Assembly: GCA_905372305.1 (NCBI GenBank)
Contig: CAJPOP010000001.1
Location: 186,001-250,000 of the forward strand
Direction: 5' to 3'
Length of the DNA stretch: 64,000 nucleotides
DNA from: Candidatus Saccharimonadota bacterium
Lineage (GTDB): Bacteria > Patescibacteriota > Saccharimonadia > Saccharimonadales > Saccharimonadaceae
The notes beneath the pieces are model-generated. The model was given only the letters and a program-made list of their open reading frames with translations. It did not search any database and was not told the DNA's origin. Below, piece after piece: positions 43,400 to 53,176 of this stretch; within the stretch, counting starts at the first letter, position 1; each line of letters starts with the position of its first letter. Position numbers and translations under genes: made by a program.

Positions 43400-44569
43400 A
43401 TGGGAAGACTCTCGCCTGTGCGAACGATAGACCGGATCGACGCCCAGACTCTAGCTCTGACTGCTCAAGGGTTTGGGAAAGCTGCTCTAGACTCCACTAT
43501 CAGCGGCGCTGTTTATAGGCTCGGCGCTTTACAGCTTGATTTTGTTTCTCGTATTATAGAGAGCCATTATCTGGTTTTGGCAAGTCGAGGCATCTTTAAT
43601 TCCGTAGGTGACGCACGGATCGCACTAAGTTCATACTCCGATGTCGTAGAAGGAGAGTATCACGCGGCGTCCTTACTGTGCAAAACTGATTTCTTGGATT
43701 TTTACCCCTATCTTTCAACAAGACGCGGCTCATTGCGTCGAAGCCACCATAAAGCTCTAGGCGATAACCCTTGGCGTATTCTTCAGAAGATTGAAGATAT
43801 TTTTGAAAAAGACACCGTAGCATCTGCTAATTCGATTGAAATTATATTACCTGACAAATCAGCTGGAAGCTGGTGGGGACGAAAAACTAGCCGAATTGCC
43901 TTAGACGCCTTACATTTTCAAGGAAGACTGGCTATTCACCATCGAGATAAAACAACAAATATGCCGTTTTATTGCCGGCCTGAGCTGCTCGGTCTTCCTA
44001 CTTGTACTGACTTTACTAGATCGGAAATTGAGTCTTCTTTAGACCAAATGGTGCTGCGCTCTGTTGAGTCTCTTGGCTGCGGTTCCATGCCTCACATTGC
44101 TGATTTTTATCGATTGTCTGTCAAAGAGGTTAGGGCTAGTATTAATAGGCTTGTTTCTTCTGGAAAGATAATTGTACTTCAGCCCACTTTCGATCATTCA
44201 TCCTGGTTCGCAACATTTAGCGGACTAGAGAGACTAGAGCAATCAAGCATCTCTGATTTCTCTCCTGTTGCTTTGTCGCCATTTGATAGCTTGATCTGGC
44301 AAAGAGCTCGAACGGAGGCGTTGTTTCAATTTCATTACGTGAACACAATGTACTATTCGAGAGAAAAGCGTAGACTTCTTGGGTTAGGATACTATGTTCT
44401 GCCGATACTTTCGCCGCAGGGTATTGTTGCACGGGTAGACGTTGGAAGGTCAGAAGGAAAAGTCAAGATTATTCAGTATTGGAAAGAACCTGGATTTGAT
44501 GATGATTCAATCGTTTACACGGCGTTGGAGAATCTCGCGTCTTGGCTGGGGGCTGAACTGGAAATCTAA
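43400..44569 (+). CDS. YcaQ/AlkX-like winged-helix DNA glycosylase
   Basis: 389 residues of the HTH_42 family: LTAQGFGKAALDSTISGAVYRLGALQLDFVSRIIESHYLVLASR matches the family N-terminus (shown in part), and the central region has winged helices. Characterised members unhook DNA interstrand crosslinks or excise alkylated bases. TATACT at 43388-43393 is 6 nt before the ATG (leaderless type). It converges with the next gene with a 4-nt overlap. Confidence 0.8.
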   Translation: MGRLSPVRTIDRIDAQTLALTAQGFGKAALDSTISGAVYRLGALQLDFVSRIIESHYLVLASRGIFNSVGDARIALSSYSDVVEGEYHAASLLCKTDFLDFYPYLSTRRGSLRRSHHKALGDNPWRILQKIEDIFEKDTVASANSIEIILPDKSAGSWWGRKTSRIALDALHFQGRLAIHHRDKTTNMPFYCRPELLGLPTCTDFTRSEIESSLDQMVLRSVESLGCGSMPHIADFYRLSVKEVRASINRLVSSGKIIVLQPTFDHSSWFATFSGLERLEQSSISDFSPVALSPFDSLIWQRARTEALFQFHYVNTMYYSREKRRLLGLGYYVLPILSPQGIVARVDVGRSEGKVKIIQYWKEPGFDDDSIVYTALENLASWLGAELEI

Positions 44570-44913
44570 TCCTTCTTTTCGTCCCAGTAACGACCAAATG
44601 GCGGCCGACCGCCCATCGCGACAGACTCAGGGTAAGTCAATTTGTGGCGCTTAACATATTCTCTGACCTGCGGGTTAATGAGTTTGCCTTGCCCGTCTAC
44701 TCGCGTGTCTACGGAGCCAGTTTCGCTTTCCCAAGGATTTTCCACGTCTTCACGGAATGGTCTAAAAAGTGCTTCTTCGTCTCCTGTAAATATCACTCCT
44801 ATAAGTTCAGCAGTTTCTTTCAACGCTTGTGATGCTAGTTTACCAATTCCTTTATGATTTCGCCGCTGGCTGTCTAGTTCTGCTCTTCTACTTACACCTT
44901 CTGGACTATTCAT
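44566..44913 (-). CDS. Hypothetical protein
   Basis: 115 residues, charged, no membrane segment. Contains ALKETAELIGVIFTGDEEAL and ends PPFGRYWDEKKD. No family recognised. Its stop overlaps the convergent YcaQ-like gene. No clear ribosome site is seen, though the region upstream is free of other genes. Confidence 0.5.
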   Translation of the reverse strand: MNSPEGVSRRAELDSQRRNHKGIGKLASQALKETAELIGVIFTGDEEALFRPFREDVENPWESETGSVDTRVDGQGKLINPQVREYVKRHKLTYPESVAMGGRPPFGRYWDEKKD

Positions 44914-44962
44914 GTACTAGCCATAGTAAACAATCGCTATTGCTATGTCAAGCACCGAATTT

Positions 44963-46471
44963 TTAGTGCTGATCTTTCTCATACAGCCCAACAATCAAAT
45001 CGCCGTCATGAAATTCCTGTTGTAATTTCCAGTTTTTTGGCACGATAGCCATAAATTGGTCGTAGTTTTTAGTTCGGCTGATCAGCCAAATACGCCTTGA
45101 GGACACACTATCCATCGTCGGGATTTGCGGCGTTTTTGTTTTTTTCACCAAGCCCCATTCGCCCCAGCCGTCGTCGCCTTCCGGTGCCAGCAGCACGATT
45201 TCCTGCCCGGTTTTATTATAATAAGACGTATTGAAATAAGTATAAATTTCTGTCGATAATATCGTGTCGCCCGGCTTAATTCCGCTGTTGATATGGCTCA
45301 TTGCTGTATTTGCATTATTCCAAGCTGCTTCTGCAACTTCATGAATGCCAACGTTCCACATATATCTGCCGATGTATATAGCTAAGAGGAGCGCTATTGC
45401 TGTTTTCCACCATTTTTTAGCGCCGATTAAACACAAATAAACCGCCAGCAATGCGTAAAATGCTGGCGCTGAGTAGGTGAAGTAGCGGTCGAGATATACT
45501 GGCTGGCGCAAGCTTAATAAGTAGACGATCATCATCGGTGCAAGTAGCCAGGATGTTAGCAGCCAGATTGCGGCGCGTTTTTTCGGGTAATGTTTTGCCA
45601 GGCAATACGATACGGTGATCATCATCGGCGCTAGCATTAAACCAAAGTATTTGGTTATTCGATAATCGTATGATATGAACATTGATAAAGTGTTTGGTAT
45701 ACTGAATCTGTCAACTTCTGGAATCCAAAAACCGCCGCCGACTTTGGTTGTTTGGGAGATCATAATTGGCAGCCATGGTAAAAATAACAACAGTCCGAAC
45801 CCAGCGCTTAGCCAGAGATTTTTATTTCGTATTACTTTCAGGAAGGCTTTTTTATTGCCGCCGAAGGTTAGCCATATATATATAAAGTGTGCTGGAATAA
45901 TAAGCGCCAAAAAATACTGCGTGTAAATTCCAGCGGCAACTAAAGCGCCATACAGCAGCCACCAGCATTTCTGCTTTTTATGATCAATTGCTTGAATAAA
46001 AACATATGTGGCGGCTAAGGCGATTAGTGCAGCCAACGCGTACATTCTGGCTTCGTTGCTGTAACGAACTAAGAACGGTCCAATTGCTGCGAAAATTGCT
46101 CCCAGAACGGCGATTTTTTTGGAAAATAGTTTTTCTAGTAGAAAAAAAAGTAATGCTACAGTGGCAACTCCGCAAACAACGCTAAAGCCGCGCAGCGATT
46201 CGACCGATCCGCCGAATAACAGATGCCAAACATGCATAATCATGTAGTAAAGCGGCGGATGGACGTCGGTGATGGTTATGGATAGAATGTCGCCGATCGG
46301 CTGCTTAACGAGTGCGGCAGTGTAGCCTTCGTCGTGCCAAATATCTGCTTTAGTAAGGTATAGTAACCGGGCGTGGACGGCTAAAAGTAATATTGGAATA
46401 AGATATATCCAGCCGGGAATTTTATGGCATAAGCTAGCAAGGCGTTTGGCTGCTGATTGAGTTTGTTTCAT
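44963..46471 (-). CDS. Membrane glycosyltransferase, ArnT/PMT (GT39/GT83) type
   Basis: 502 residues with about ten membrane helices. The first loop carries the acidic catalytic motif DIWHDEGYTAALV, followed by DVHPPLYYMIMHVW, both typical of lipid-linked-sugar glycosyltransferases. Third gene of the MurT-GatD operon, starting within the last 4 nt of gatD. It probably glycosylates an envelope polymer or protein. Confidence 0.85.
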   Translation of the reverse strand: MKQTQSAAKRLASLCHKIPGWIYLIPILLLAVHARLLYLTKADIWHDEGYTAALVKQPIGDILSITITDVHPPLYYMIMHVWHLLFGGSVESLRGFSVVCGVATVALLFFLLEKLFSKKIAVLGAIFAAIGPFLVRYSNEARMYALAALIALAATYVFIQAIDHKKQKCWWLLYGALVAAGIYTQYFLALIIPAHFIYIWLTFGGNKKAFLKVIRNKNLWLSAGFGLLLFLPWLPIMISQTTKVGGGFWIPEVDRFSIPNTLSMFISYDYRITKYFGLMLAPMMITVSYCLAKHYPKKRAAIWLLTSWLLAPMMIVYLLSLRQPVYLDRYFTYSAPAFYALLAVYLCLIGAKKWWKTAIALLLAIYIGRYMWNVGIHEVAEAAWNNANTAMSHINSGIKPGDTILSTEIYTYFNTSYYNKTGQEIVLLAPEGDDGWGEWGLVKKTKTPQIPTMDSVSSRRIWLISRTKNYDQFMAIVPKNWKLQQEFHDGDLIVGLYEKDQH

Positions 46472-47184
46472 CGCGGGCGTTTCTCAGCTGTTTCTCGCGC
46501 TTTTCTGGCTAAATTGTCGTCAATAAAATAATTAGCAATTTCAAGGTTGCGCCGCTTCAGAGCGGTATCGATCAAAAAGTCGGCAATTTGCGGATTCTTC
46601 GGCAGTAGAGGCCCGTGCAGGTATGTAGCGATGATATTGTTATATCTTACGCCTTCGTAACCGTTGTCGCTGTTTCCCGCGCCTCTAACAACCCGCCCTA
46701 AAGGCAGGGTATTTTCATCCAAAAAAGTTTGTCCGCTGTGGTTTTCATAGCCGACGATTCCGCCGAATTCTTTGCTCTCCAAAGTAATATTGCCAATCAT
46801 CCGCTCGTCGCCAGCTCTGGTCTCGATTGGCAGTATTCCTGCTCCGATGATTCTTTCGCCGCTATTGGTGACGAAAAACTTGCCAAATAATTGATACATG
46901 CCGCAAATCATGAGCATCGGCACGCCGTCTTCGGCGAGTTTTTTTAGCTCCGCAGCGCGCCGCAGCAGGTCTTCTTGGATAACATTTTGGCCGGAATCTT
47001 GGCCGCCGCCGCCAACGAAAATATCTCCTGCCGAAAAATCCGTGGAATCGCCCGGGTTGTGGTCAATAACTCTGACCGGATAATCGCGCCATTGCAGGCG
47101 TTTTTTTAAGACTAGCGTATTGCCCCAATCGCCGTACAGATTCATATCGCGTGGGTATAGCTGAATGATAGTTATAGGTTTCAT
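46468..47184 (-). CDS. gatD: GatD, glutamine amidotransferase subunit of lipid II amidation
   Basis: 238 residues of the cobyric-acid-synthase-like glutaminase family: MLMICGMYQLFG with the nucleophilic Cys, GYENHSGQT, and TYLHGPLLPKNP with the catalytic His. GatD supplies ammonia to MurT, which amidates the D-Glu of lipid II. Its ATG overlaps the murT stop. Confidence 0.9.
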   Translation of the reverse strand: MKPITIIQLYPRDMNLYGDWGNTLVLKKRLQWRDYPVRVIDHNPGDSTDFSAGDIFVGGGGQDSGQNVIQEDLLRRAAELKKLAEDGVPMLMICGMYQLFGKFFVTNSGERIIGAGILPIETRAGDERMIGNITLESKEFGGIVGYENHSGQTFLDENTLPLGRVVRGAGNSDNGYEGVRYNNIIATYLHGPLLPKNPQIADFLIDTALKRRNLEIANYFIDDNLARKARETAEKRPR

Positions 47185-48443
47185 GATATTTTCTCCACTT
47201 CAGTTTTATCGCTGAGTAATTTCCTGAGCGTTGTCATGGCAGTGTAGCTGCAAAAAATCTGCTTCGGTTCGTCTGGATTATTGTCTATAAAATAATCCAG
47301 TGCTTTTGCCAGGTTCGGTTCGACTTTTTCAACCGGCACTTCGTCGTATTGCAGCCGCAAAGCCATGTCGTAGGCGCGGATACCGCTGACAGTTGACACG
47401 GCTTTTATTTTTGAAAAGTCAACGTCCCACAACCAGCTCATGTCGCGGCCGTCGGCATAATTATCGTTGATGGCAATCATCATAGCGGCCTGGCTGCGAG
47501 CAAACGACAGTAGCGCCAGGCGAAAGCCGCTGGGGTTTTTTACGAGGATTAATTCAATTGGTACACCGTGCAGCATAATAGTTTCGCCGCGGCCAAATGC
47601 TGGCTGGATGTTTTTTAGTGCCAAAAGCAGCGCGCCGGTTACTTCGTTGCCGGCAATCTGCCGCGCTAAAGCAATGGCCGCCGCGGCGTTCAATAAATTA
47701 TACACGCCAGTCAGCTGCGTGCTAATAAGCGCATTTTTATCGGATATCCGGAAGACTGCCCACTGCCCGTCGATTTTTGATAGCAGTACGTCGGCAATTA
47801 CCCGGCTGTTAGCTCTGGCTGATCCGGATTTGAGTGTGTCGTCGGTCGGCATTAGCTGTAATAACTCGCTGGTTGTGCCGAAGAAAACGGATTTTGCCCG
47901 GATTTTTTTGCTGATTGCGAATATCCTTGGATCATCGCGGTTCAATACTACCGTGTCAATTGTTGCTGCGGCGATTTTTTCTAATAGTTTGGCAGTTGTA
48001 TCAATTTCGCCGAAACGATCTAGCTGGTCGCGCATAACATTAAGCAGCAGAGAGAATCGCGGCTGCACCATTTTAACAAACTTAACCGCCCAAGCCTCGT
48101 CTAGTTCCAGTACGGCGATGTCGGCGTCCAGTTTGCCGTGAATGTCAACCTCGTTTAATAACGCTGCCGCTACGCCGCGGGAAAAATTGCTGCCGGTACG
48201 GTTGGTAAAGACTTTCATCCCGACCGATTCTAATAGCTCGACAACTATTTTTGTAGTAGTTGTTTTACCGTTAGTGCCGCTGATAATTACTACTCCTTGC
48301 GGTAAATCCTCTAAGGTGCGCCTGATAAAATCCGGATCAATTTTTTCCACCACCAGACCTGGCAAAGCCGATCCGCCGCCGCGTAATTGCGCCACTTTTT
48401 TTACGCTTTTGCCAATAATCGTACTGATCATCTGCCTCTGCAT
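47181..48443 (-). CDS. murT: MurT, lipid II isoglutaminyl synthase (Mur-ligase-like subunit)
   Basis: About 420 residues from the ATG at 48443, chosen because TATAAT (ATTATA at 48451-48456) lies 7 nt upstream. The ATP site is VVIISGTNGKTTTTKIVVEL, with RTGSNFSRGVAAALL and a DUF1727 C-terminal region (LILVKNPSGFRLALLSFARS). The four-Cys zinc ribbon inserted in the central domain of Gram-positive MurT is not visible here. Forms an operon with gatD and a glycosyltransferase. Confidence 0.9.
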   Translation of the reverse strand: MQRQMISTIIGKSVKKVAQLRGGGSALPGLVVEKIDPDFIRRTLEDLPQGVVIISGTNGKTTTTKIVVELLESVGMKVFTNRTGSNFSRGVAAALLNEVDIHGKLDADIAVLELDEAWAVKFVKMVQPRFSLLLNVMRDQLDRFGEIDTTAKLLEKIAAATIDTVVLNRDDPRIFAISKKIRAKSVFFGTTSELLQLMPTDDTLKSGSARANSRVIADVLLSKIDGQWAVFRISDKNALISTQLTGVYNLLNAAAAIALARQIAGNEVTGALLLALKNIQPAFGRGETIMLHGVPIELILVKNPSGFRLALLSFARSQAAMMIAINDNYADGRDMSWLWDVDFSKIKAVSTVSGIRAYDMALRLQYDEVPVEKVEPNLAKALDYFIDNNPDEPKQIFCSYTAMTTLRKLLSDKTEVEKIS

Positions 48444-48487
48444 ACTAGCTATTATAACCCGATTAGCAAATATGCTACAATAAAAAC

Positions 48488-48862
48488 ATGTTTTTGGTGG
48501 GGATTTTTCAATGGTGGTATGGCAGCGGCCTGTGGGATTACGCCAGGCGAAGCTTCGTGACAGTATTAAGAGTGGCTGATCACTTCTCTGTTGGGTTGTT
48601 GCTAAGGACATTATTTAACCCGTTTCGCCAAATATCCGCCAGTTATGTTGACGGTCCGCTGCCAGTCAAATTAAGGGCCTTTTTCGACAGGTTGATTTCC
48701 AGAATAATCGGCGCGGTTGTTCGTACGCTGGTTATTTTTATTGGTATTATAGCGATTGCTATTGTGGTTATTTTTGAACTAATCGGCGTTTTGGCGTGGC
48801 TAGTTTTGCCAGTGCTACCAGTTGTCGGATTTATCTTATGGCGATTGGGGGTGACGCTATGA
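48488..48862 (+). CDS. Small membrane protein coupled to the Clp-like ATPase
   Basis: 124 residues. N-terminal amphipathic part (FFVGIFQWWYG-like in shortened form) and two hydrophobic helices near the C-terminus (VRTLVIFIGIIAIAIVVIFE and VLAWLVLPVLPVVGFILW). TACAAT at 48476-48481 is 6 nt before the ATG. Its stop overlaps the ATG of the Clp-like gene (ATGA), suggesting a shared membrane complex. Confidence 0.7.
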   Translation: MFLVGIFQWWYGSGLWDYARRSFVTVLRVADHFSVGLLLRTLFNPFRQISASYVDGPLPVKLRAFFDRLISRIIGAVVRTLVIFIGIIAIAIVVIFELIGVLAWLVLPVLPVVGFILWRLGVTL

Positions 48863-51324
48863 ATGTTGCCCCAAGGCTTAATTATCACAGTTTACGTTCG
48901 CAAAAAGCACGTTTTTCTGTTCGTTTCGGCAAGGCTTGGCATTTGCTGACCGGCGTTTTAAGCTGCGGATTGCTTTTGTTAGGGGTTTGGTCGCTATTTA
49001 CGCATGGCGCAGCCGGCTGGCTGTTAATCGGCTTGAGCGGCCCGCTTATTATGCTGGCAATTTGGTGGGAAAAAGATTTGAAAACAGCTGAAATTAGTAA
49101 AAATCCGCAAACAATTGATGATGTTATGGCGGCAGATGTTTTAGGAAAGCTATCACCTCAGCCAACGCCGAAAGACGTGGCTTTAGCGGTCGCTGGGACG
49201 CGTGCCGGGCTTTTTCTGGCGGTACGTTTGGGCGTGACGCCAAATTTGCTGCAAAATATCGCGTCGGAAAATTCGGCAGATATTGAGGCGATTTGGCAAA
49301 CCGCGATTGAAATTTGGCAGGAAACCGCCAGTCCAAAGATTACCGGCGCAGTCTTAGCAGCGGCAATTGTCAAACAGCTGCCGCAACACGACGCACTGCT
49401 GGCAAATATGAAAATTGACTTCCAGGATGTACTGGAGGGAATTCGCTGGTACGAACGAAGCAAAGAGCTAATCGAGCAGCGCAAGGTTAAACCGCTTCGG
49501 ACGGGCGGTATTGCCCGGGATTGGTCGTTTGGCTATACGCCGCTACTGAGCCGTTTCGCGCAGAATATTAGCGCGCAGGTGAGTGGCGGTATAATGGCGA
49601 CCAAGCTTGATATGCATAATAATGCGCTTGAGCAGATGCTGGCAACGTTTAGCTCTGGCGGGCGGCAAAATGTTACGCTGGTTGGTGCTGACGGCGCAGG
49701 TAAGACTACGGTAGTGGCGGCTTTTGCCGAAATGCTAATTGACGGTTATAAAGGCGTGCCGCGGCATCTGCTATATCAGCAAGTTTTTATGCTGGATGCC
49801 TCGTCGCTGGTGAGTTCGGCGTCCGGCCGCGGTGATTTGGAGAACTTGGTGACGATGATTATTAACGAGGCTTATTTGTCAAAAAATGTTATTTTATGCT
49901 TGGATAATGCGCAGTTATTCTTTGAGGAAGGTGTCGGCTCGGTTGATTTAAGCAATGTCCTGCTGCCGATTCTGGAGGCGGGGCGGTTGCGCATGATTTT
50001 GGCGATGGACGAGCAGCGGTTTTTGCAGATTTCCCAGATGAAACCGCAGTTGGCGCACGCGCTGAATACAATCGCTATCCGTCCGACCGACGAGGCGGGA
50101 ACGATGAAGATTATGCGCGACCAACTCTTCTTTTTTGAGGCGCAATACCGCGTGGCGTATATGTATCAAGCTTTGGCTGAGGCTTATCGGGTCGGTGATC
50201 GCTACGTCCAAGATTTGGCGATGCCAGGCAAAGCTTTGAAGATTCTAGAGTCAGCTGCTAGCTGTGCTCAGAATGGACTGGTGACAGCGCAATCGGTGGA
50301 CGATGCAATTGAAAAGACCTTAGGTATAAAAATATCCACAGCGAATACTGGCGACGAGCGTGAGAAATTGCTTAATTTGGAAACACTGATTCATCAGCGG
50401 ATGATTAATCAGTCGCGGGCGGTGACAGTTGTTTCCGATGCTATTCGCCGCGCTCGTACTGGCGTTAGAAACCAAAATCGGCCGATTGGCGCTTTCCTGT
50501 TTCTTGGTCCGACTGGCGTTGGTAAAACTGAACTATCCAAAGCGCTGGCGGATGTTTATTTTGGCGGCGAGGGCAGCATGATTCGGTTGGATCTTAACGA
50601 GTTTGTCCGCCCAGATGACGTAGCGCGGCTGATTGCTGATGGCGCGCATGATCCAGGCAGTTTGACTGCCCAGGTGCAGAAGCGGCCGTTTTCTGTTGTG
50701 CTGCTGGATGAAATTGAGAAGGCTCATCCGCAAGTTTTAACAACGCTGCTGCAGCTGCTGGACGAGGGTATCCTGCGCGATGAAAATAACCGGGAAATTA
50801 GTTTTCGCGATACGATTGTTATTGCTACGTCAAACGCTGGAGCGGATAGAATTCGCGAATATATCGAACGCGGTTACCAGTTGGAGCAATTTGAGCAGAC
50901 ATTTATCAATGAGCTAATTAATGCTAATCTATTCCGGCCGGAGTTTTTGAACCGTTTTGACGAAATTGTCTTATTCCGTCCGCTGGGCAAGGAAGAGCTA
51001 TTGCAGGTTGTCGATTTAATTTTGGCTGGCGTTAATAAAACTTTGGCGCCGCAGAAAATTCAGGTTGCGGTTGAGGAGGAGGGTAAGAAATTATTGGTTG
51101 AAGCTGGCTATGATCCGCGCCTGGGCGCGCGTCCGATGCGCCGCGTTGTCCAGCGAGCAGTTGAGAATACTATCGCCAAGCAGATGCTAGCTGGTCTGAT
51201 CGCGCCGGGTTCGACAGCAACTATTACTGCCCAGCAAATTAGCCAGGTGCTTGATGCGTCAGAAGTTTCGCAGCCAGCACCGCTTCCACCAACAGATACC
51301 CAAGGCTTCGGCACCCAATCTTAA
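48859..51324 (+). CDS. Membrane-anchored ClpC/ClpB-like AAA+ ATPase
   Basis: 821 residues from the ATG overlapping the previous stop. Two N-terminal membrane helices (LLTGVLSCGLLLLGVWSLF and GWLLIGLSGPLIMLAIWW) are unusual for Clp proteins. A Clp-N-like helical region follows, then D1 with Walker A GADGAGKTT but Walker B ILCLDNAQLF (Glu replaced by Asn). D2 is complete: GPTGVGKTELSKAL, VVLLDEIEKAHP and a Clp C-terminal domain (DPRLGARPMRRVVQ). D1 probably binds but does not hydrolyse ATP. Confidence 0.9.
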   Translation: MNVAPRLNYHSLRSQKARFSVRFGKAWHLLTGVLSCGLLLLGVWSLFTHGAAGWLLIGLSGPLIMLAIWWEKDLKTAEISKNPQTIDDVMAADVLGKLSPQPTPKDVALAVAGTRAGLFLAVRLGVTPNLLQNIASENSADIEAIWQTAIEIWQETASPKITGAVLAAAIVKQLPQHDALLANMKIDFQDVLEGIRWYERSKELIEQRKVKPLRTGGIARDWSFGYTPLLSRFAQNISAQVSGGIMATKLDMHNNALEQMLATFSSGGRQNVTLVGADGAGKTTVVAAFAEMLIDGYKGVPRHLLYQQVFMLDASSLVSSASGRGDLENLVTMIINEAYLSKNVILCLDNAQLFFEEGVGSVDLSNVLLPILEAGRLRMILAMDEQRFLQISQMKPQLAHALNTIAIRPTDEAGTMKIMRDQLFFFEAQYRVAYMYQALAEAYRVGDRYVQDLAMPGKALKILESAASCAQNGLVTAQSVDDAIEKTLGIKISTANTGDEREKLLNLETLIHQRMINQSRAVTVVSDAIRRARTGVRNQNRPIGAFLFLGPTGVGKTELSKALADVYFGGEGSMIRLDLNEFVRPDDVARLIADGAHDPGSLTAQVQKRPFSVVLLDEIEKAHPQVLTTLLQLLDEGILRDENNREISFRDTIVIATSNAGADRIREYIERGYQLEQFEQTFINELINANLFRPEFLNRFDEIVLFRPLGKEELLQVVDLILAGVNKTLAPQKIQVAVEEEGKKLLVEAGYDPRLGARPMRRVVQRAVENTIAKQMLAGLIAPGSTATITAQQISQVLDASEVSQPAPLPPTDTQGFGTQS

Positions 51325-51333
51325 CTAGCGAAT

Positions 51334-52044
51334 TTACTTTGCCGTAATCGTTGTTTTAACGTCTGCCGATGCGATTATCACGCCAGTCAGCAAAGGCTGC
51401 GTTGTGTTTCTGTTCGGATCAAACGGTCGTCTATTCAGGTTATTGACATTATCGACAAGGGTAGGGAAATTAGCTGCCAAATCATTGTACGGCCTGCCAT
51501 CGGGTATCGTACTATCGGTAGTGATAAATACCCAGCCAGCATTGCGTTGGCGCGATAAATTGATTATTTTTTGGTAATCGCCAGCTTTTGCGTCATAAAT
51601 CGTATGGAAAATACGATGGGAATTTGCTGGGTCTTTTTCAAAGGCAGAGTAAGCGGTCTTGTAATTATTAATATATTCGTCAGCAGTTCCTTCGTTGGTC
51701 ATGAAAATATCGGCGTATGGTGCAATTGCGTCGGTGATATGGGTACCAGGATTGGCGACGACCAACTTGTTGCCGTAAGTGCTTTTCGTGTAGTTATATA
51801 ATTCTGCCATGTAAGCCGTTGCGCCGTTATTTCTGGATGATATCTCGTCGAAATAAAACCCGTGAATTTTATCTGTCCCGTAAAGTTCAATGAACTTAGC
51901 CATGACGGCTTTAACTTCGGCAATTGGGCGGGTTTGATGAACAGTGCGGATGTAAGCGATAGTCTTGAAACCAAGCTCGGCGTTCTTTTTTAGCAGTCGT
52001 ACATAGCCTGGGTCGAGTTTAGCGTTGGGACTGCCGTCTGCCAT
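51334..52044 (-). pseudogene. Spherulation-specific family 4 (Spherulin4) protein, 5'-truncated
   Basis: 236 residues matching the middle and end of Spherulin4-type proteins: LGFKTIAYIRTVHQTRPIAEV, DKIHGFYFDEISS and ADIFMTNEGTADEY. The usual N-terminal strand region is missing, and the frame is closed ~30 bp upstream by a TGA just outside the insertion sequence. It was probably cut when the IS481-type element inserted. Family members are extracellular TIM-barrel glycosidase-like proteins. Confidence 0.75.
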
Positions 52045-52066
52045 GATGAGCGTGTACGGGATTGCC

Positions 52067-53131
52067 TTAACTCACCACATCGCGTACAAATATATTCCTT
52101 TGTAAAACAGTTATGCCAATTGTATCACAGTATTCAGCTGGGGTTAGGTAGTTAAGTGCCTGGTGGGGTCTGTAGAAATGCCAGTCGCTTAGCCATTTGT
52201 CTGCTTCTAGCTGGCGTTCTTTGACGCTGTATTGCCTATTGTTGGATTCGTTAAGGCATTCTTTCTGGTATTTGCCAATGAAGTTTTCAATGTGAGGCTT
52301 ATCCTTTGGCGTGTTAGGCCTAGCGAATAGTTGGCGGACATTGCTGCGAGCCAGCAAATCAAAGGTTGCGCCAAAGTTTTCGCTGCCGTTATCGCAGACT
52401 ATGGTGATGTTGGCGCCGAAGCGGTCAAGTACTTTCTGCATGGCAATGCTGGCTTGCCGCGCCGTGCAAGAGGAGCTGATGTGAATAAGCGCTTCTTTGG
52501 TGTAAGTATCTATAGCGCAAAGAGCATACTGGTTAACGCCGCCGTTCTTGATGTGTTTCATATCGAATTCAATGATGTGCCGGGGACGATCCGGTTTGAG
52601 ATAATGCCGCAAGCGCTCTTTCGCTTTACGCGTCTGCCAGCCTTTGGCGGCGGCTTTAGATAAGTTTCTATGCAGCGCCATAGTTTTAGAGAAGAACAGG
52701 TTAAACCTCCGAATGATTCTGCCCACCGTAGCCGAGGAAAGCTTTATGGCGTAATCTCTCAGCAAAATAACAGATACTTTCACTGCAGAGAAGCTGGGAT
52801 ATTCCTGCCTAATCTTCCGGATGGTATTTACCGCATGCGTATCGTACTGAACCGTACGTACGCGTTTTGGTCTTCGGCTTCTGCTTTCTAGCGCGGCCAA
52901 ATCCCATCGGTTATACCTTTTTATCCATTTGTATACATACGTTCGAGATACGCCAAAGTATCTAGCGGTTACGCTTACCTTTTCATGAGCTTTGTTATAG
53001 AAATAATCCAGCACTCTAAGCCTTTGCTTTGCCTCTCTCGAAAGCTTCTTAGGATAAATCCTGTATAGCTCTTTAAAGTTTGGTATTATTGAATTACAGG
53101 TCGTGGACGTGCCGATTTTACCGCGCATCAC
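52067..53131 (-). CDS. IS481-family transposase
   Basis: 354 residues. N-terminal HTH (KVSVTARYFGVSRTYVYKWI) and an rve integrase core with IIEFDMKHI (first Asp), ITIVCDNGSENFG (second Asp) and the DKPHIENFIGKYQKECLNE region (Glu), a full DDE set. The final ~11 residues extend beyond the left inverted repeat into flanking DNA. Probably active or recently active. Confidence 0.92.
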   Translation of the reverse strand: MMRGKIGTSTTCNSIIPNFKELYRIYPKKLSREAKQRLRVLDYFYNKAHEKVSVTARYFGVSRTYVYKWIKRYNRWDLAALESRSRRPKRVRTVQYDTHAVNTIRKIRQEYPSFSAVKVSVILLRDYAIKLSSATVGRIIRRFNLFFSKTMALHRNLSKAAAKGWQTRKAKERLRHYLKPDRPRHIIEFDMKHIKNGGVNQYALCAIDTYTKEALIHISSSCTARQASIAMQKVLDRFGANITIVCDNGSENFGATFDLLARSNVRQLFARPNTPKDKPHIENFIGKYQKECLNESNNRQYSVKERQLEADKWLSDWHFYRPHQALNYLTPAEYCDTIGITVLQRNIFVRDVVS

Positions 53132-53176
53132 CTCTTCCTTTCTATAGTTACATTTGGTTTATATAACTATTCTACA
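52101..53176 (-). mobile_element. IS481-type insertion sequence (~1.08 kb)
   Basis: Imperfect terminal inverted repeats TGTAAAACAGTTAT (52101-52114) and, reversed, TGTAGAATAGTTAT (53163-53176), 12 of 14 matching, flank one transposase gene. No clear target-site duplication is seen, and the flanking genes are unrelated truncated ORFs, suggesting an associated deletion. Confidence 0.75.

Noticed and set aside
49948..50733. Minus-strand ORFs inside the Clp-like gene
   Set aside because: No domains or start signals; the plus-strand AAA+ motifs are unambiguous.
52051..52100. Target-site duplication of the IS481-type element
   Set aside because: The bases flanking the two inverted repeats (CCTT on the left, AAAG on the right) do not form a direct repeat.
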